From: CAYUCJ01 sp049282265
Lineage (GTDB): Bacteria; Desulfobacterota; DSM-4660; Desulfatiglandales; Desulfatiglandaceae
Assembly (NCBI GenBank): GCA_049282265.1
Contig: JBAPTR010000086.1
Coordinates: forward strand, 1-53,706
DNA length: 53,706 nucleotides
Direction of reading: 5' to 3'
Shown here: positions 9,065 to 18,386 of the stretch, one piece after another
Layout: each line of letters opens with the position of its first letter
Position numbering within the stretch: position 1 is the stretch's first letter
Program-made: the position numbers and the translations under genes
The notes under the pieces: model-generated
Told to the model about the DNA's origin: nothing
The model's input: the letters and a program-made list of their open reading frames with translations, nothing else
The model's database searches: none

Positions 9065-10336
9065 TCACCGAAAATCCGGAAGTTCAATGTCACCTTCCGC
9101 AATGGAGGGAGGGTAGACGATTTTTCGCTTTCCCTCCCTTGTCCACTGAATGACACAGGCGAGGGCCTCCTTTTGAGGGTCTCTCCCGAAAATCACCTGA
9201 TGCCCCCTGTGAAATCTGATCCGGCCCATGACGCCTCTACGATCCGTTTTCTCAAGGGCGGCAACCACCTTTTCGGGGTCGAGCGTTCCGGCGGATGACA
9301 GGGCATCCGCCAAGCTGTAGACCGCATCATAGGCGGGGGCCGGTCCATGACCAGCCTCGATCTCTTTCCCGAATCTTTTTTTGAAGGTCCGATAAAACCG
9401 GGCCGCAGGCTCGTATTTTGAAGAAGGAACATTGCCCAGTTCAAAGACCACATTCAGGGCATAGGCGATTTTTCCGTCAAAGGCTTTCCAGGCCCCCGGC
9501 CCCACCATGGGAGAAATGAACCCGCAAAGCAGTGCCGGGATTTTCATCGCGTTCCATTGTTTTACGAGCATACCGCTTTCCGGCATATCAAAAATGGGGA
9601 GAATGACCTCGGCGCCTTTTGCCTTCGCCTCCGTAAGCCCGGCAGAAAAATCCGAGGCCCCCGAACGGTAGATTTTCATGCCAAGCACCCGCCATCCGGC
9701 CTTCTCAAAAAACATCCTCATCATCAGGGACGTGGTGGTGCGGGCCCATGCCACGTCCTGATTCATAATGTAGACCCTGCTGAAACCAAATTTCACATTC
9801 AGAAACTTCATCACGTTGATCAGATAATCCACCAGGTACTTGGCATTCAGGCATGTCCTGAAAATATAGCGGTACTTAGGGTCCTTCATCACCTTGGCGT
9901 CGGAAGCAGGTGACATGGCGATCGTGCCCAACAGGGGAACCCGGTATCTGGCAATCAGATCCATGGCAGGCAGTAGCACTTCCGACCGAAAAGGGCCTAC
10001 CATGAGCGCTTGAACCTTCCTTTGGACAATGAAGGCCTCAAGACGATCAAGGGCCCGAAAAGCCGGGACACCGGGCGAGGCATCGTGAAGGTCCACGGAA
10101 ACAATTCTTATGGGAATGCGGCGGCGGCCCATCTTGACACCGCCTCTCCTGTTAATCTCTTCCACGGCTAACCGGGTCGCATTGAGGCTTTCTCCACCTT
10201 CAAGAAAACCAAGAGAGGTCGCGACACCCATGACTATTTCCTCAGCCGCCCCGGCCTTATTGTTAAGAATGGGTAGGAAAACCATTAAAACAAGAAACAG
10301 ACGGAACATCATTGTCCGCTTTTTCGATAACCTCAA
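9065..10336 (-). CDS. livK: HAAT periplasmic substrate-binding protein, LivK type (copy 2), TTG start
   Basis: A paralogue of copy 1, probably with a different or overlapping ligand. I choose a TTG start at 10336: GGGGAGG lies 5 nt upstream, and the resulting N-terminus (MRLSKKR, then a hydrophobic stretch through MFRLFLVLMVFLPIL, cleavage near KAGA-AEE) is a textbook signal peptide; the longer frame to 10474 adds 46 residues unlike any signal peptide. The mature part begins EEIVMGVATSLGFLEGGESL and mirrors copy 1 to the end, but stops at ELPDFR. It lies 150 nt after pfk and 453 nt before copy 1, so it may read out from the pfk promoter or have its own. Confidence 0.86.
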   Translation of the reverse strand: MRLSKKRTMMFRLFLVLMVFLPILNNKAGAAEEIVMGVATSLGFLEGGESLNATRLAVEEINRRGGVKMGRRRIPIRIVSVDLHDASPGVPAFRALDRLEAFIVQRKVQALMVGPFRSEVLLPAMDLIARYRVPLLGTIAMSPASDAKVMKDPKYRYIFRTCLNAKYLVDYLINVMKFLNVKFGFSRVYIMNQDVAWARTTTSLMMRMFFEKAGWRVLGMKIYRSGASDFSAGLTEAKAKGAEVILPIFDMPESGMLVKQWNAMKIPALLCGFISPMVGPGAWKAFDGKIAYALNVVFELGNVPSSKYEPAARFYRTFKKRFGKEIEAGHGPAPAYDAVYSLADALSSAGTLDPEKVVAALEKTDRRGVMGRIRFHRGHQVIFGRDPQKEALACVIQWTREGKRKIVYPPSIAEGDIELPDFR

Positions 10337-10486
10337 GCTGTCCTCCCCTGCGAAGAGACACCCCCCATCCCGATCCGTATCTATAAGGCCCGTTATGCCG
10401 CAGAATTTCCAGCGCGGTGCCTGTATCCGATGACAGGGCGATAGCCACCAGAGATCCCTGTTAATACAAATCAATCCAATGAAATG

Positions 10487-11590
10487 CTATAAAATTTGTT
10501 CCAGGCTCCTGTAGTTTTTGGTATTGTAGATTTTTTCCACATCGACCAGGTTCAAGCGCTCGAGGGCCTTCTTCAGGGACACCGAGGTCACTTTTCCTTG
10601 CCTGAAGCTCACCATACGACCAAAATCCTCGTTGACGATCATATCAATAGCCGCGATTCCGAATTTCCGCCCCATACGGCGATCGTGGGCCGTCGGCGCG
10701 CCACCACGTTGCAGGTGCCGCAGAGCCACGTAACGCACTTCCATTTCGGGCTCCTTCTCGATTTCTTCTGCAAGAAACCCGCCGACCCCGCCGAGATAGT
10801 AGTGGCCAAAGCCATCCCGTCCCCGCCGCTCGTGGATTTCCTCCATACCCCTTGGCTTGGCCCCTTCCGAAACAAGTACAATACTGTAGCGTTTTCCTGA
10901 TTTCTTTCTCATTTTCAACAGCTCGATCACCCTTTCCGAAACAAAATCATGTTCGGGAATAAGGATGATCGCCACGCCTGTGGCCTCTCCCGCCTCGAGG
11001 GCCAGCCAACCCGCCTTTCTGCCCATGCACTCCACCACAAATATGCGGCTGTGGGAACCGGCGGTGATGCGCAACCGGTCAATATCTTCCGTAATAATAT
11101 TCAATGCCGAGTCAAACCCTAAGGTATAATCCGTGCCGGAGAGGTCACGATCGATGGTCTTGGGAATGCCCACGATCTTCAGACCCTTCCTGTATAGCTT
11201 GTACGCCACCTCCAGGTTATCGAATCCGCCAATCACCACAAGCGCATCCAGGCCGAGCTTCTTGTAATTTTCCACAATCATCTCCGACTGGTCTTTCTGC
11301 GGGTCAAAAGGGTTGATCCGGCTGGTTCCCAGCCTGGTTCCACCGTACCTGTCCCAGGTGCGAACCACATTGGAATCGAGGGGCATGGTCCACTGTTTGA
11401 TACTCCCTTTTTTCTCCGGTTTCATCTCCGCCAGGCCCTTCCAGCCGTCCAGGATGCCAGTTATTTCAAACATCATACCTCTTCTCGGCACGAGATCCTT
11501 ATCCAGTGCGGAATAGACGAGCCAATGAATCGTACTGTTGATGCCGGGACAATCGCCTCCAGCTGACAGGACTCCCACTTTCGTTTTCAT
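10487..11590 (-). CDS. pfkA: 6-phosphofructokinase family protein, probably PPi-dependent or atypical
   Basis: Phosphorylates fructose 6-phosphate at C1 (367 residues). Family motifs in order: VGVLSAGGDCPGIN (6-19), YGGTRLGTSR (82-91), IGGFDNLEVA (120-129), PKTIDRD (143-149), ECMGRKAGWLAL and LQRGGAPTAHDRR. In ATP-dependent enzymes the GGDGS motif has Gly at the donor-selecting position; here GGFDN places Asp there, as in pyrophosphate-using members, and the preceding Asp is replaced by Phe. PKTIDRD keeps the catalytic Asp but has Arg for the usual Asn. A PPi-dependent enzyme would be reversible and could serve gluconeogenesis. A consensus promoter lies about 100 nt upstream. Confidence 0.87.
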   Translation of the reverse strand: MKTKVGVLSAGGDCPGINSTIHWLVYSALDKDLVPRRGMMFEITGILDGWKGLAEMKPEKKGSIKQWTMPLDSNVVRTWDRYGGTRLGTSRINPFDPQKDQSEMIVENYKKLGLDALVVIGGFDNLEVAYKLYRKGLKIVGIPKTIDRDLSGTDYTLGFDSALNIITEDIDRLRITAGSHSRIFVVECMGRKAGWLALEAGEATGVAIILIPEHDFVSERVIELLKMRKKSGKRYSIVLVSEGAKPRGMEEIHERRGRDGFGHYYLGGVGGFLAEEIEKEPEMEVRYVALRHLQRGGAPTAHDRRMGRKFGIAAIDMIVNEDFGRMVSFRQGKVTSVSLKKALERLNLVDVEKIYNTKNYRSLEQIL

Positions 11591-11697
11591 TGTTTGCCTC
11601 CAGAGTAAAGTTGAATAACCGCTTTATTGCACCCCCCTTGAAATCGGAGGTCATCATAATGGGTTTTCCTGGATCTAATTAGCTCATACAAATTATG

Positions 11698-11726
11698 AAT
11701 ATAAAGAAACGCAGAGAGGGTGTCAA
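11698..11726 (-). promoter_or_regulatory. Sigma-70-type promoter of the phosphofructokinase gene
   Basis: On the minus strand TTGACA (11726-11721), a 17-nt spacer and TATATT (11703-11698): a perfect -35 and a near-perfect -10 box at ideal spacing. Transcription would start near 11691 and leave a leader of about 100 nt before pfk. Such strength suggests high constitutive expression. Confidence 0.8.
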
Positions 11727-11789
11727 GAAATGGGAATTCGTTCCTCACAGGCTGCCGTTTGCGGCATGAACCAGCTTCTTACGAAATCA

Positions 11790-14033
11790 TCACTTGGCAT
11801 GGGTCCCGAGATCTCCCAGTCCCAGGAGGTTGAACATCAGCATGATACGTGTTCCTTGGCTCTCCTTTTCCAGATAGAGCTTCGCGCCCCAGCACTGGCT
11901 TTGGTACCCCAGCCAGTAACGGGTCAGGATACTTTGATCCACCATCATGTTTCTCCTGAACGAGACACCTGTCGAAAAACCATAAACCAGGTTCAGGTCC
12001 CACTCAAAATTCAGGGCCCTGGTGATGTCCTTTTCGTAGATATAATCCAGGCTGTACCGGTCCTTTCTCCCGCCTGTCCTGCCCACCATGAGGTCGAGAC
12101 TCAGGGTGCCCCTGGTGATCTCATGTGCATAATGGTCCCACTGTCCGTTTCCCCTGAGGTCCAGGTTGCTGAAGGGGGTGATCACCAGAGCCGCCGCCAG
12201 AGGGGTCAGGGTTTTCCGTTTTTCTCCTGCGGGTTTTTCCACCCTGGCCTCGTCAATATCATAAGCCTGGCTGAGGCTGAAGGTCGCCCACTGCCGGTAA
12301 TGCACCTTTCCCTTTCCGTCCTCCAGCCTGGCATCCAGGAAGTTCTCCAGGGACATGACCAGCTGGTTGACTCTGCCCTCCTGGTCAAAAGCCTCGAACC
12401 AGGGCTTTTCATCCAAGTCGCCATGGGGGACTCTATAGCGGTAGCTGATGCTCGGCCAGATGCGGTGTTTCAATCTCCTTGCGGATCCCCAATCCACATC
12501 ATAGGTTCGCTCAAAGCTGGTGGATACCTTGAAGCCCGCGTCGTAGGCCCCCTTTAAGGCGTTGTCATTAAATCCCCCAGCCTGGTTCTCCAACCAATAG
12601 CTGTTGAGGGTATATCTCAATGACGGTTCCATCTCCAGGGCATCACCCATCATTCGCCAGGGGAATCTCATCTCAGGAGACAGCGACATCCTGTTGCCCC
12701 TCGTCCCCTCCTCCCTCCACACGTAGCCGTAGTCCGAGTCAAGGCTCAGGAACAGCGGCCAATGGCTGATTTGCCCGGGCATGGACATGAAGTTCAAGCC
12801 TGCTAATGGTTGGGGTGTTCTGTCGTTGGGAGGATTTTCAGGGCGCTGGTGGTAGCTGGAAAGGGCCTGAAGGCTGTAGTTTTCGCTATCCATAGCGAGT
12901 CTCAAGGCGGAGCGCCTGGTGGGGGAGTACTTGTCTTCCACCGGACGCCTTGATACTTCGGAAAGATTAGGTCGGGCCTCATAGCCGAAAAGTCCTGTCT
13001 CGAATTCCCTCAGGTAATCCTGATCGCTCACCAGATCCAGGTCAGCGCGCGCCGTCAAACCCGGAAGAAGATCCTGGTCGGCCCGACCTCGGAGCCAGAA
13101 GCGGTTCTGATTGTCCCGTTTAAAGGGACTGATTTCCAGTTCGTTTGAGTCATTCAGATCCTTTTTTCCTATCCTGTCACGAAGCACATCCACCAGGAGA
13201 TTCCCCTCGGAACCTTCCCCTGCCGCATAACGGAATTCCAGACCCTGCATGTATCCCCGGCGGCTCATGTAATGTCCATAGAAGGTGGCGTCCAGCTGGT
13301 CGGATATGGCCCAGAAAAAGGGGATCTCCACATCGGCACCGTTGCGGCTGGAATAACCCAGTCTGGGGGGTAAAAGTCCCGTCTGTCGTTTGGTTTTCGC
13401 CGGAAAAATCATATAGGGCAGATACAACACAGGCCAGTCCCTGAGCCAGAAGGCGGCATGTTTGATCTCACCGTACCCCTCCAGGGTCACCCTCACCTCG
13501 GAACCTGTTATGCTCCAGGCAGGGTGATCTCCGTCACAGGTGGTAAGACGGCACGCCTTGACCACATAGGTGTTTTCCCCTACCTTCTCCATGGTGTCGC
13601 CGCTGATGTAGAAGTGGTTTTCTTTCAGAAACAGCCGACCTTTTTCAATGGTGCCGGTCTGTTCCTTCAAATCAAAAGTACCCTTTTCACCCGTCAGGGT
13701 GTCTTGGCCGCTCACGAGGCGCACATCCCCGAAAACCTGTGCGATACCCGTCCGCCTGTTATAAATCGCCTCCCTGGCCGAAAGCCTCTGACTCCCCCTG
13801 GTGATCAGAACATTTCCTTTTGCATGGAAAACGCTTTCCTTTTCATCAAAGGAGAGGCTTCTCGCCGTAATCGTCCACGGCGACTTTTCGTCCGGCTGCA
13901 ATCTCTGCTTGGGCACCAAAGGTTTGGCATCAGCCAGACAGGCGGAAAAGAGGATACCCAAAAAAACCCACAATGCAAGCCGGCCCCTGGTTGAGGCCTG
14001 CCATGTCCTGATAGGGAAAGTCCTAGTCGTCAT
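11790..14033 (-). CDS. lptD: LPS-assembly outer-membrane protein LptD
   Basis: Outer-membrane translocon that inserts lipopolysaccharide into the outer leaflet. From ATG 14033 (747 residues) there is a long signal peptide (MTTRTFPIRTWQASTRGR then LALWVFLGILFSACLADA), an OstA/LptA-like beta-jellyroll at about 50-200 (FHAKGNVLITRG, RTGIAQVFGDVRL) and the LptD beta-barrel (LRDWPVLYLPYMIFPAKTKR, GLLPPRLGYSSRNG), ending in an aromatic- and Gly-rich strand region. The Cys pair in VVKACRLTTCDGDHPAWS corresponds to LptD cysteines that form disulfides. An ATG at 14057 overlapping folC by 17 nt is the alternative start. It shows that the host is diderm with LPS. It closes the uvrD-folC-lptD operon. Confidence 0.92.
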   Translation of the reverse strand: MTTRTFPIRTWQASTRGRLALWVFLGILFSACLADAKPLVPKQRLQPDEKSPWTITARSLSFDEKESVFHAKGNVLITRGSQRLSAREAIYNRRTGIAQVFGDVRLVSGQDTLTGEKGTFDLKEQTGTIEKGRLFLKENHFYISGDTMEKVGENTYVVKACRLTTCDGDHPAWSITGSEVRVTLEGYGEIKHAAFWLRDWPVLYLPYMIFPAKTKRQTGLLPPRLGYSSRNGADVEIPFFWAISDQLDATFYGHYMSRRGYMQGLEFRYAAGEGSEGNLLVDVLRDRIGKKDLNDSNELEISPFKRDNQNRFWLRGRADQDLLPGLTARADLDLVSDQDYLREFETGLFGYEARPNLSEVSRRPVEDKYSPTRRSALRLAMDSENYSLQALSSYHQRPENPPNDRTPQPLAGLNFMSMPGQISHWPLFLSLDSDYGYVWREEGTRGNRMSLSPEMRFPWRMMGDALEMEPSLRYTLNSYWLENQAGGFNDNALKGAYDAGFKVSTSFERTYDVDWGSARRLKHRIWPSISYRYRVPHGDLDEKPWFEAFDQEGRVNQLVMSLENFLDARLEDGKGKVHYRQWATFSLSQAYDIDEARVEKPAGEKRKTLTPLAAALVITPFSNLDLRGNGQWDHYAHEITRGTLSLDLMVGRTGGRKDRYSLDYIYEKDITRALNFEWDLNLVYGFSTGVSFRRNMMVDQSILTRYWLGYQSQCWGAKLYLEKESQGTRIMLMFNLLGLGDLGTHAK

Positions 14034-14040
14034 TTGGCTG

Positions 14041-15342
14041 TCATTCTCCCAGTTCATCCTTCTCGTAGCGTTCCGGATCGAAATAGGGCAATGCCGCTCC
14101 CACAGTGAAAAGTGACCCGCAAACTACCACCATATCAGTGGGGTCCGCCAGTTCCCTGGCCCGGTCCAGGGCCGAAAAGAGGTCCTGTCTGATTTCCCCC
14201 GGTCTCTTGAACTTTGTCCCTTCGGCCATCAGTCTCTCGGGCGTTGCCGCACGGTGGTAATCCGGGCGGGTGTAGATGATATAGTCAGCCAGGGGAGCGA
14301 TCCACCTGAGGATGTCCGAGATGTCCTTGTCATCCATGACCCCTATGACCAGGATCAACCGGTCATATTGGAAATCCCTCCTGATGGCCGCAGCCAGGGC
14401 ACGGGCCGCCTCCGGGTTATGCGCCCCGTCCAGGAGGATGGTCGGCTCGTGGGAAACCGCCTGCATCCTGCCCGGCCAGGACACGTTTTTCAATCCCGCA
14501 CGCAACGGCCTTTCAGAAACGGGAAAACCTTTCCTTTCCAACAGCTCGGCCACTGCCAATGCCATCGTGGCATTTCTTGCCTGAAAATATCCTCTCAGGC
14601 CCAGGTCGAGGCCATTCAGCCGCCGTTCGATACCGTAGTAGTGGAGGCCCGATGCTGTCGTGCGATAACGGATGTGTCCTCCGATCCTCCAAAAGGGGGC
14701 CTGCCTCTCTTCGCATTGGGTTTTGAAGGCTCGCGCCACCTGCGGTTTGACGGCACCGGTCACCAGATCCACACCCCTTTTGATGATCCCGGCCTTTTCC
14801 ATCGCGATATCCATCAGTGTTTTCCCCAGATAGAACTGATGTTCCAGAGAGATATTGGTGATCGCCGAGACCAGCGGGTGAATGATATTCGTGGCGTCCA
14901 ATCGGCCGCCCATGCCCACTTCCATGATGGCCAGATCCGTCTTTTCCCTCGCAAACCAGGTCAGTGCCATGGCCGTGGTCGCCTCGAAAAAAGTGGGGGG
15001 TTCCTCTTTAGCGGTGACCTGCTTCAGTTCCTCGATAAGGTCCGCGGAAGTGTCCCGGGACATTTCGGTCCCATTGATCCTAAACCGCTCCGTGAACCGT
15101 ACCAGGTGAGGGGAAGTGTAGACACCGACCTTGAATCCTGCTTCGGCGAGCATGGATGCCAGGAAGGCAGCAACCGACCCCTTCCCGTTGCTCCCTGCAA
15201 TGTGGACATATTTCTGGTCCCGGTGGGGATTTCCTAAGGCTTCGAGTATATTCGAGGTCTTGGACAGTCCAAACTTGATACCGAATTTTTGAAGACTGTA
15301 CAAGTAGTTAACGGCATCTTTGTAGGTCATCTTTTCCGTCAC
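14041..15342 (-). CDS. folC: Bifunctional folylpolyglutamate / dihydrofolate synthase FolC
   Basis: Adds glutamate to dihydropteroate and folates with ATP (433 residues, usual length). The Mur-ligase-type P-loop HIAGSNGKGSVAAFLASML lies near residues 48-66, with EVGMGGRLDATN, the substrate-lysine region AMEKAGIIKRGVDLVTG, and the C-terminal Mur-ligase domain starting WPGRMQ with LLDGAHNPEAARAL. The first codons overlap the uvrD stop by 4 nt (ATGA), so translation is coupled. A Met four codons downstream is an alternative start. Confidence 0.92.
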   Translation of the reverse strand: MTEKMTYKDAVNYLYSLQKFGIKFGLSKTSNILEALGNPHRDQKYVHIAGSNGKGSVAAFLASMLAEAGFKVGVYTSPHLVRFTERFRINGTEMSRDTSADLIEELKQVTAKEEPPTFFEATTAMALTWFAREKTDLAIMEVGMGGRLDATNIIHPLVSAITNISLEHQFYLGKTLMDIAMEKAGIIKRGVDLVTGAVKPQVARAFKTQCEERQAPFWRIGGHIRYRTTASGLHYYGIERRLNGLDLGLRGYFQARNATMALAVAELLERKGFPVSERPLRAGLKNVSWPGRMQAVSHEPTILLDGAHNPEAARALAAAIRRDFQYDRLILVIGVMDDKDISDILRWIAPLADYIIYTRPDYHRAATPERLMAEGTKFKRPGEIRQDLFSALDRARELADPTDMVVVCGSLFTVGAALPYFDPERYEKDELGE

Positions 15343-17492
15343 ACCTTTTCCAGCGTCGTATATTCCATGTGGAGGAGTTTCCTGCCTACCTTCTTGAAAA
15401 GCACCTCCACCTTGTCCCCGTCAAAAAACCGGGAAACCACTCCCAGGCCGAATGCCGGGTGCATGACCCGGTCCCCCTGGCTGAACCCTGTTTGGGGCTG
15501 TTTTTTCTCCCCCGATATGTTGAGTCCCGTGGTCAATCCCCCAAGGGGTTTCATCCGCAGGGATGGAAATCCCGATTCAAGGGAAAGGGCCTCATCGGGA
15601 AGCGCCTGGATGAAAGAGGACAACCCGTTCCTGAAATCATAGCCGGAGGTCTGCCATGAAGGGACAGTTTCCTGACCCGGGTAGCACAGGATCAACTGGT
15701 CTTTTGCCCGCGTTGCCGCCACATACATCAGTCTGCGCTCTTCTTCCAGGGCCGCCTCGTTATTGTGGGCCCTTGCAGGAGGGAATCGTCCCTCCATGAC
15801 CCAGATGATAAAAACCACCGCCCATTCGAGTCCCTTGGCCGAATGCACCGTGGAAAGGGTCAGCGTGTTTCTTTTGCCTTTTTCATCCAGATCCGCGGAA
15901 CTCGTTGGGGGTTCGAGGATAAGGTCATCCAGGAAAGCCCTGAGTTTCTTATAGCGACTCGCCATGGGAACCAGCTGTTCCAGTTCCCTTGTCCGTTTAG
16001 GGAAATCGTCGAACTTCTGTTCAAGGATGGGGATATAATAGGCCATGACTTTTTCAACAGCCCCTTTGGGGGAAATCCCTCTTGAACCCAGCCCGGCCAG
16101 AAGTTCCGAGAGGGACTTGAGCCCTGCTGAACCCTTTCCGGCCTGGGGCCACTTACCGACCTCTGCAGGCTTCTTGTCCTGACTTACCATCCACTGGATG
16201 ATCCCGCTGCTTTTTGCCTGCCCCACATTCTTCAAGAGCCGTAGGATCCTTCCCCAACTTACCAGATCGCTCCGGTTGAGTACCACTCGCAGGTGGGCCA
16301 GGAAATCCTTTATATGGGCGGATTCCAGGAACTTGAACCCACCATACTTCACGTAAGGGATACCCTGTCGCGTCAGCTCCACTTCCAGTTGAAATGAATG
16401 ATAGCCGGCCCGGAAGAGCACGGCGAAATCCGAGAGGGACCTTCCATTGTCGATCTGTTCCTTGATGACCCGTGCCACATACTGGGCCTGCCCCGGCTCC
16501 GTCCTGTTATTAACGACCTTCGGCTTTTCTCCTCCGAGGCGCCTGGTGAACAGACACTTGGTGTATTTTTCCCCGGCCTGCGCCATCAGGGCGTTGGTAA
16601 AGGTCAAAATGGGTTGGGTAGAACGGTAGTTTTCTTCCAATTTAATCATCTTCATCTCTGGAAAAAGCCTGGGAAAATCAAACATGTTCCGGTAGTTTGC
16701 GCCGCGGAAGGAGTAGACGGACTGGCTGTCGTCACCCACCACCATCACATTGCGGTGCTCATGGGCCAGCCATTGAACGATATCGGCCTGGATGGTGTTG
16801 GTATCCTGGTATTCGTCCACCATAATGTACCTGTATCGCTCGCTGAGTTCCCTCCGGACGGATGCCTCCTGGTCGAGGAGCTGTCGCAGATAGAGGATCA
16901 GATCATCATAATCCATCATCTGATGGCTCTTCTTATACTCCTGGTAAAGGTGTCCAAGCCTGTCCACGACGTCGAGCATGTGGAGGAACTGGGCATATTC
17001 CTCTTCCATGAGCTCTTCGAGAGATCCCCCAAGGTTAGCCGCTTTGCTCAGGATATTCGTCAGGGTTCGCGTTTTTGGAAATCGCCCCACCCCAACGGCC
17101 ATGTGGTTTTCACGCACCAGGGACTGGATGACTTCTTCCATGTCCGAACGGTCGAGGATGGTAAAGCCACCATCAAAACCCAGCAGGTCTGAATAGGAGC
17201 GCAATACCCTGTTCGCCAGTGAGTGGAAGGTCCCCCCTGATACAAACCTGCACCTGGGATCCGAAAGTCCGGCGGCCCGTTCCAGCATTTCGCCTGCCGC
17301 CTTCCTGGTGAAGGTGAGCAGGAGAATATTCTCGGGAGGTACTCCGGTTTCCACCAGCCGGGCCACCCTGTAGACCAGGGTTCGGGTCTTTCCGCTGCCT
17401 GCGCCTGCAATGACCAGAAGAGGTCCGTCGCTGGTCATCACGGCCTCCAGTTGGGCCGGATTCAATACCTCTTCATAAGCGATGTTACTCAT
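15339..17492 (-). CDS. UvrD/PcrA/Rep-type superfamily 1 DNA helicase
   Basis: A 3'-5' ATP-dependent DNA helicase of 717 residues. Motifs in order: Q motif LNPAQLEAV, motif I AGAGSGKTRTLVYRVARL, motif II VDEYQDTN, motif III VVGDDSQSVYSFRGAN, motif V STVHSAKGLEWAVVFI and motif VI RRLMYVAATRAKDQL, with a C-terminal PcrA/UvrD-like tail (VMHPAFGLGVVSRFFDGDKV) that in relatives contacts RNA polymerase. It lies 42 nt after the Yip1 gene. UvrD, PcrA and Rep cannot be told apart here, so no symbol is given. Likely roles are nucleotide-excision repair and clearing replication or transcription conflicts. Confidence 0.92.
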   Translation of the reverse strand: MSNIAYEEVLNPAQLEAVMTSDGPLLVIAGAGSGKTRTLVYRVARLVETGVPPENILLLTFTRKAAGEMLERAAGLSDPRCRFVSGGTFHSLANRVLRSYSDLLGFDGGFTILDRSDMEEVIQSLVRENHMAVGVGRFPKTRTLTNILSKAANLGGSLEELMEEEYAQFLHMLDVVDRLGHLYQEYKKSHQMMDYDDLILYLRQLLDQEASVRRELSERYRYIMVDEYQDTNTIQADIVQWLAHEHRNVMVVGDDSQSVYSFRGANYRNMFDFPRLFPEMKMIKLEENYRSTQPILTFTNALMAQAGEKYTKCLFTRRLGGEKPKVVNNRTEPGQAQYVARVIKEQIDNGRSLSDFAVLFRAGYHSFQLEVELTRQGIPYVKYGGFKFLESAHIKDFLAHLRVVLNRSDLVSWGRILRLLKNVGQAKSSGIIQWMVSQDKKPAEVGKWPQAGKGSAGLKSLSELLAGLGSRGISPKGAVEKVMAYYIPILEQKFDDFPKRTRELEQLVPMASRYKKLRAFLDDLILEPPTSSADLDEKGKRNTLTLSTVHSAKGLEWAVVFIIWVMEGRFPPARAHNNEAALEEERRLMYVAATRAKDQLILCYPGQETVPSWQTSGYDFRNGLSSFIQALPDEALSLESGFPSLRMKPLGGLTTGLNISGEKKQPQTGFSQGDRVMHPAFGLGVVSRFFDGDKVEVLFKKVGRKLLHMEYTTLEKV

Positions 17493-17534
17493 AATCTCTC
17501 TTCAAACCGGATGGAATTGCAAAAAGTCCGGTCC

Positions 17535-18386
17535 TCAGGACCATATCTGACCAACAACGGGATGGCGAAATATGAGGAAAGCCAGCGGAATCAGAAAGGC
17601 CAGGAACAGGACAATAAACAAAAATACGGGGATCAGGAAAGCCATGATCACCCTTAGATAGGATGTCTCGTGGATCTCCCTGAGCCCGATAACCTGGATA
17701 ATGAGCCGCCAGATCCAACCGATCAGGCCTCCGATAAAAGGAATGACTCCCAGCACCTGTACAACCTGGGAATAGGAAACAACCCTGAAGGTCGCTTCAA
17801 AGCCATTCCCGCCTCCCCTGACCATCAAGAGGAGGAGGTGAAGAACCCCGCTGTAGACAAAAATACCCACGGCGACCATGAGCGGTATCACGAGCATCAT
17901 GAGGAGAAATATGAGGCCGACGTAATGGGTTGAAAAAAAAGAGAGGCCAAGAATCATCAGGCCTCCCAGAAAAAGGGACTGCCAGAAAAAGGACAGCATA
18001 TTCCCTATGGAACCGGTCAACACACCCAAAGCAAGGGGCTCCTTTTTCCCACCCCCATAGGTCAGGTTCTTAAAAAAGGTCTCGGGGGAAAAGCAGACTT
18101 GTTTGAATGTCTGAAGGAATCCCTGCCAGAGGCCATGGTCCGCACGGTCCTCCCAAGGGCCGCCTCCCCGAGACGGGCCTTCCTTTTCCTCTTCTTTCTG
18201 TTCAAGAGGAGGAATATCCCGCGGGAGTGGCGGCGGCACGGTGGAGGTCTTTTCCGCCTCTTTCTTGTTGAATTCGAACCTTTGGCGACATCTTGGACAG
18301 GTAACCCATTTCACCGTATCGGGAATCTTCTCACTTGGGACCCTCTTTGAAAGCTGGCAAAAAGGGCAGGTAATGTCTATGATCAT
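17535..18386 (-). CDS. Zinc-ribbon plus Yip1-domain membrane protein
   Basis: The N-terminal 40 residues form an MJ0042-type zinc ribbon (CPFCQLSKRVPSE then CPRCRQRFEFN). A charged, low-complexity linker (about 45-90, Lys/Glu/Pro-rich) leads to a Yip1-type integral membrane region of about 170 residues with five hydrophobic segments (SFFWQSLFLGGLMILGLSFF, GLIFLLMMLVIPLMVAVGIF and others), ending in VVGQIWS. The function is unknown; the layout suggests a cytoplasmic metal- or protein-binding head on a membrane domain. It overlaps the upstream small gene by 4 nt and precedes the helicase gene by 42 nt. Confidence 0.8.
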   Translation of the reverse strand: MIIDITCPFCQLSKRVPSEKIPDTVKWVTCPRCRQRFEFNKKEAEKTSTVPPPLPRDIPPLEQKEEEKEGPSRGGGPWEDRADHGLWQGFLQTFKQVCFSPETFFKNLTYGGGKKEPLALGVLTGSIGNMLSFFWQSLFLGGLMILGLSFFSTHYVGLIFLLMMLVIPLMVAVGIFVYSGVLHLLLLMVRGGGNGFEATFRVVSYSQVVQVLGVIPFIGGLIGWIWRLIIQVIGLREIHETSYLRVIMAFLIPVFLFIVLFLAFLIPLAFLIFRHPVVGQIWS

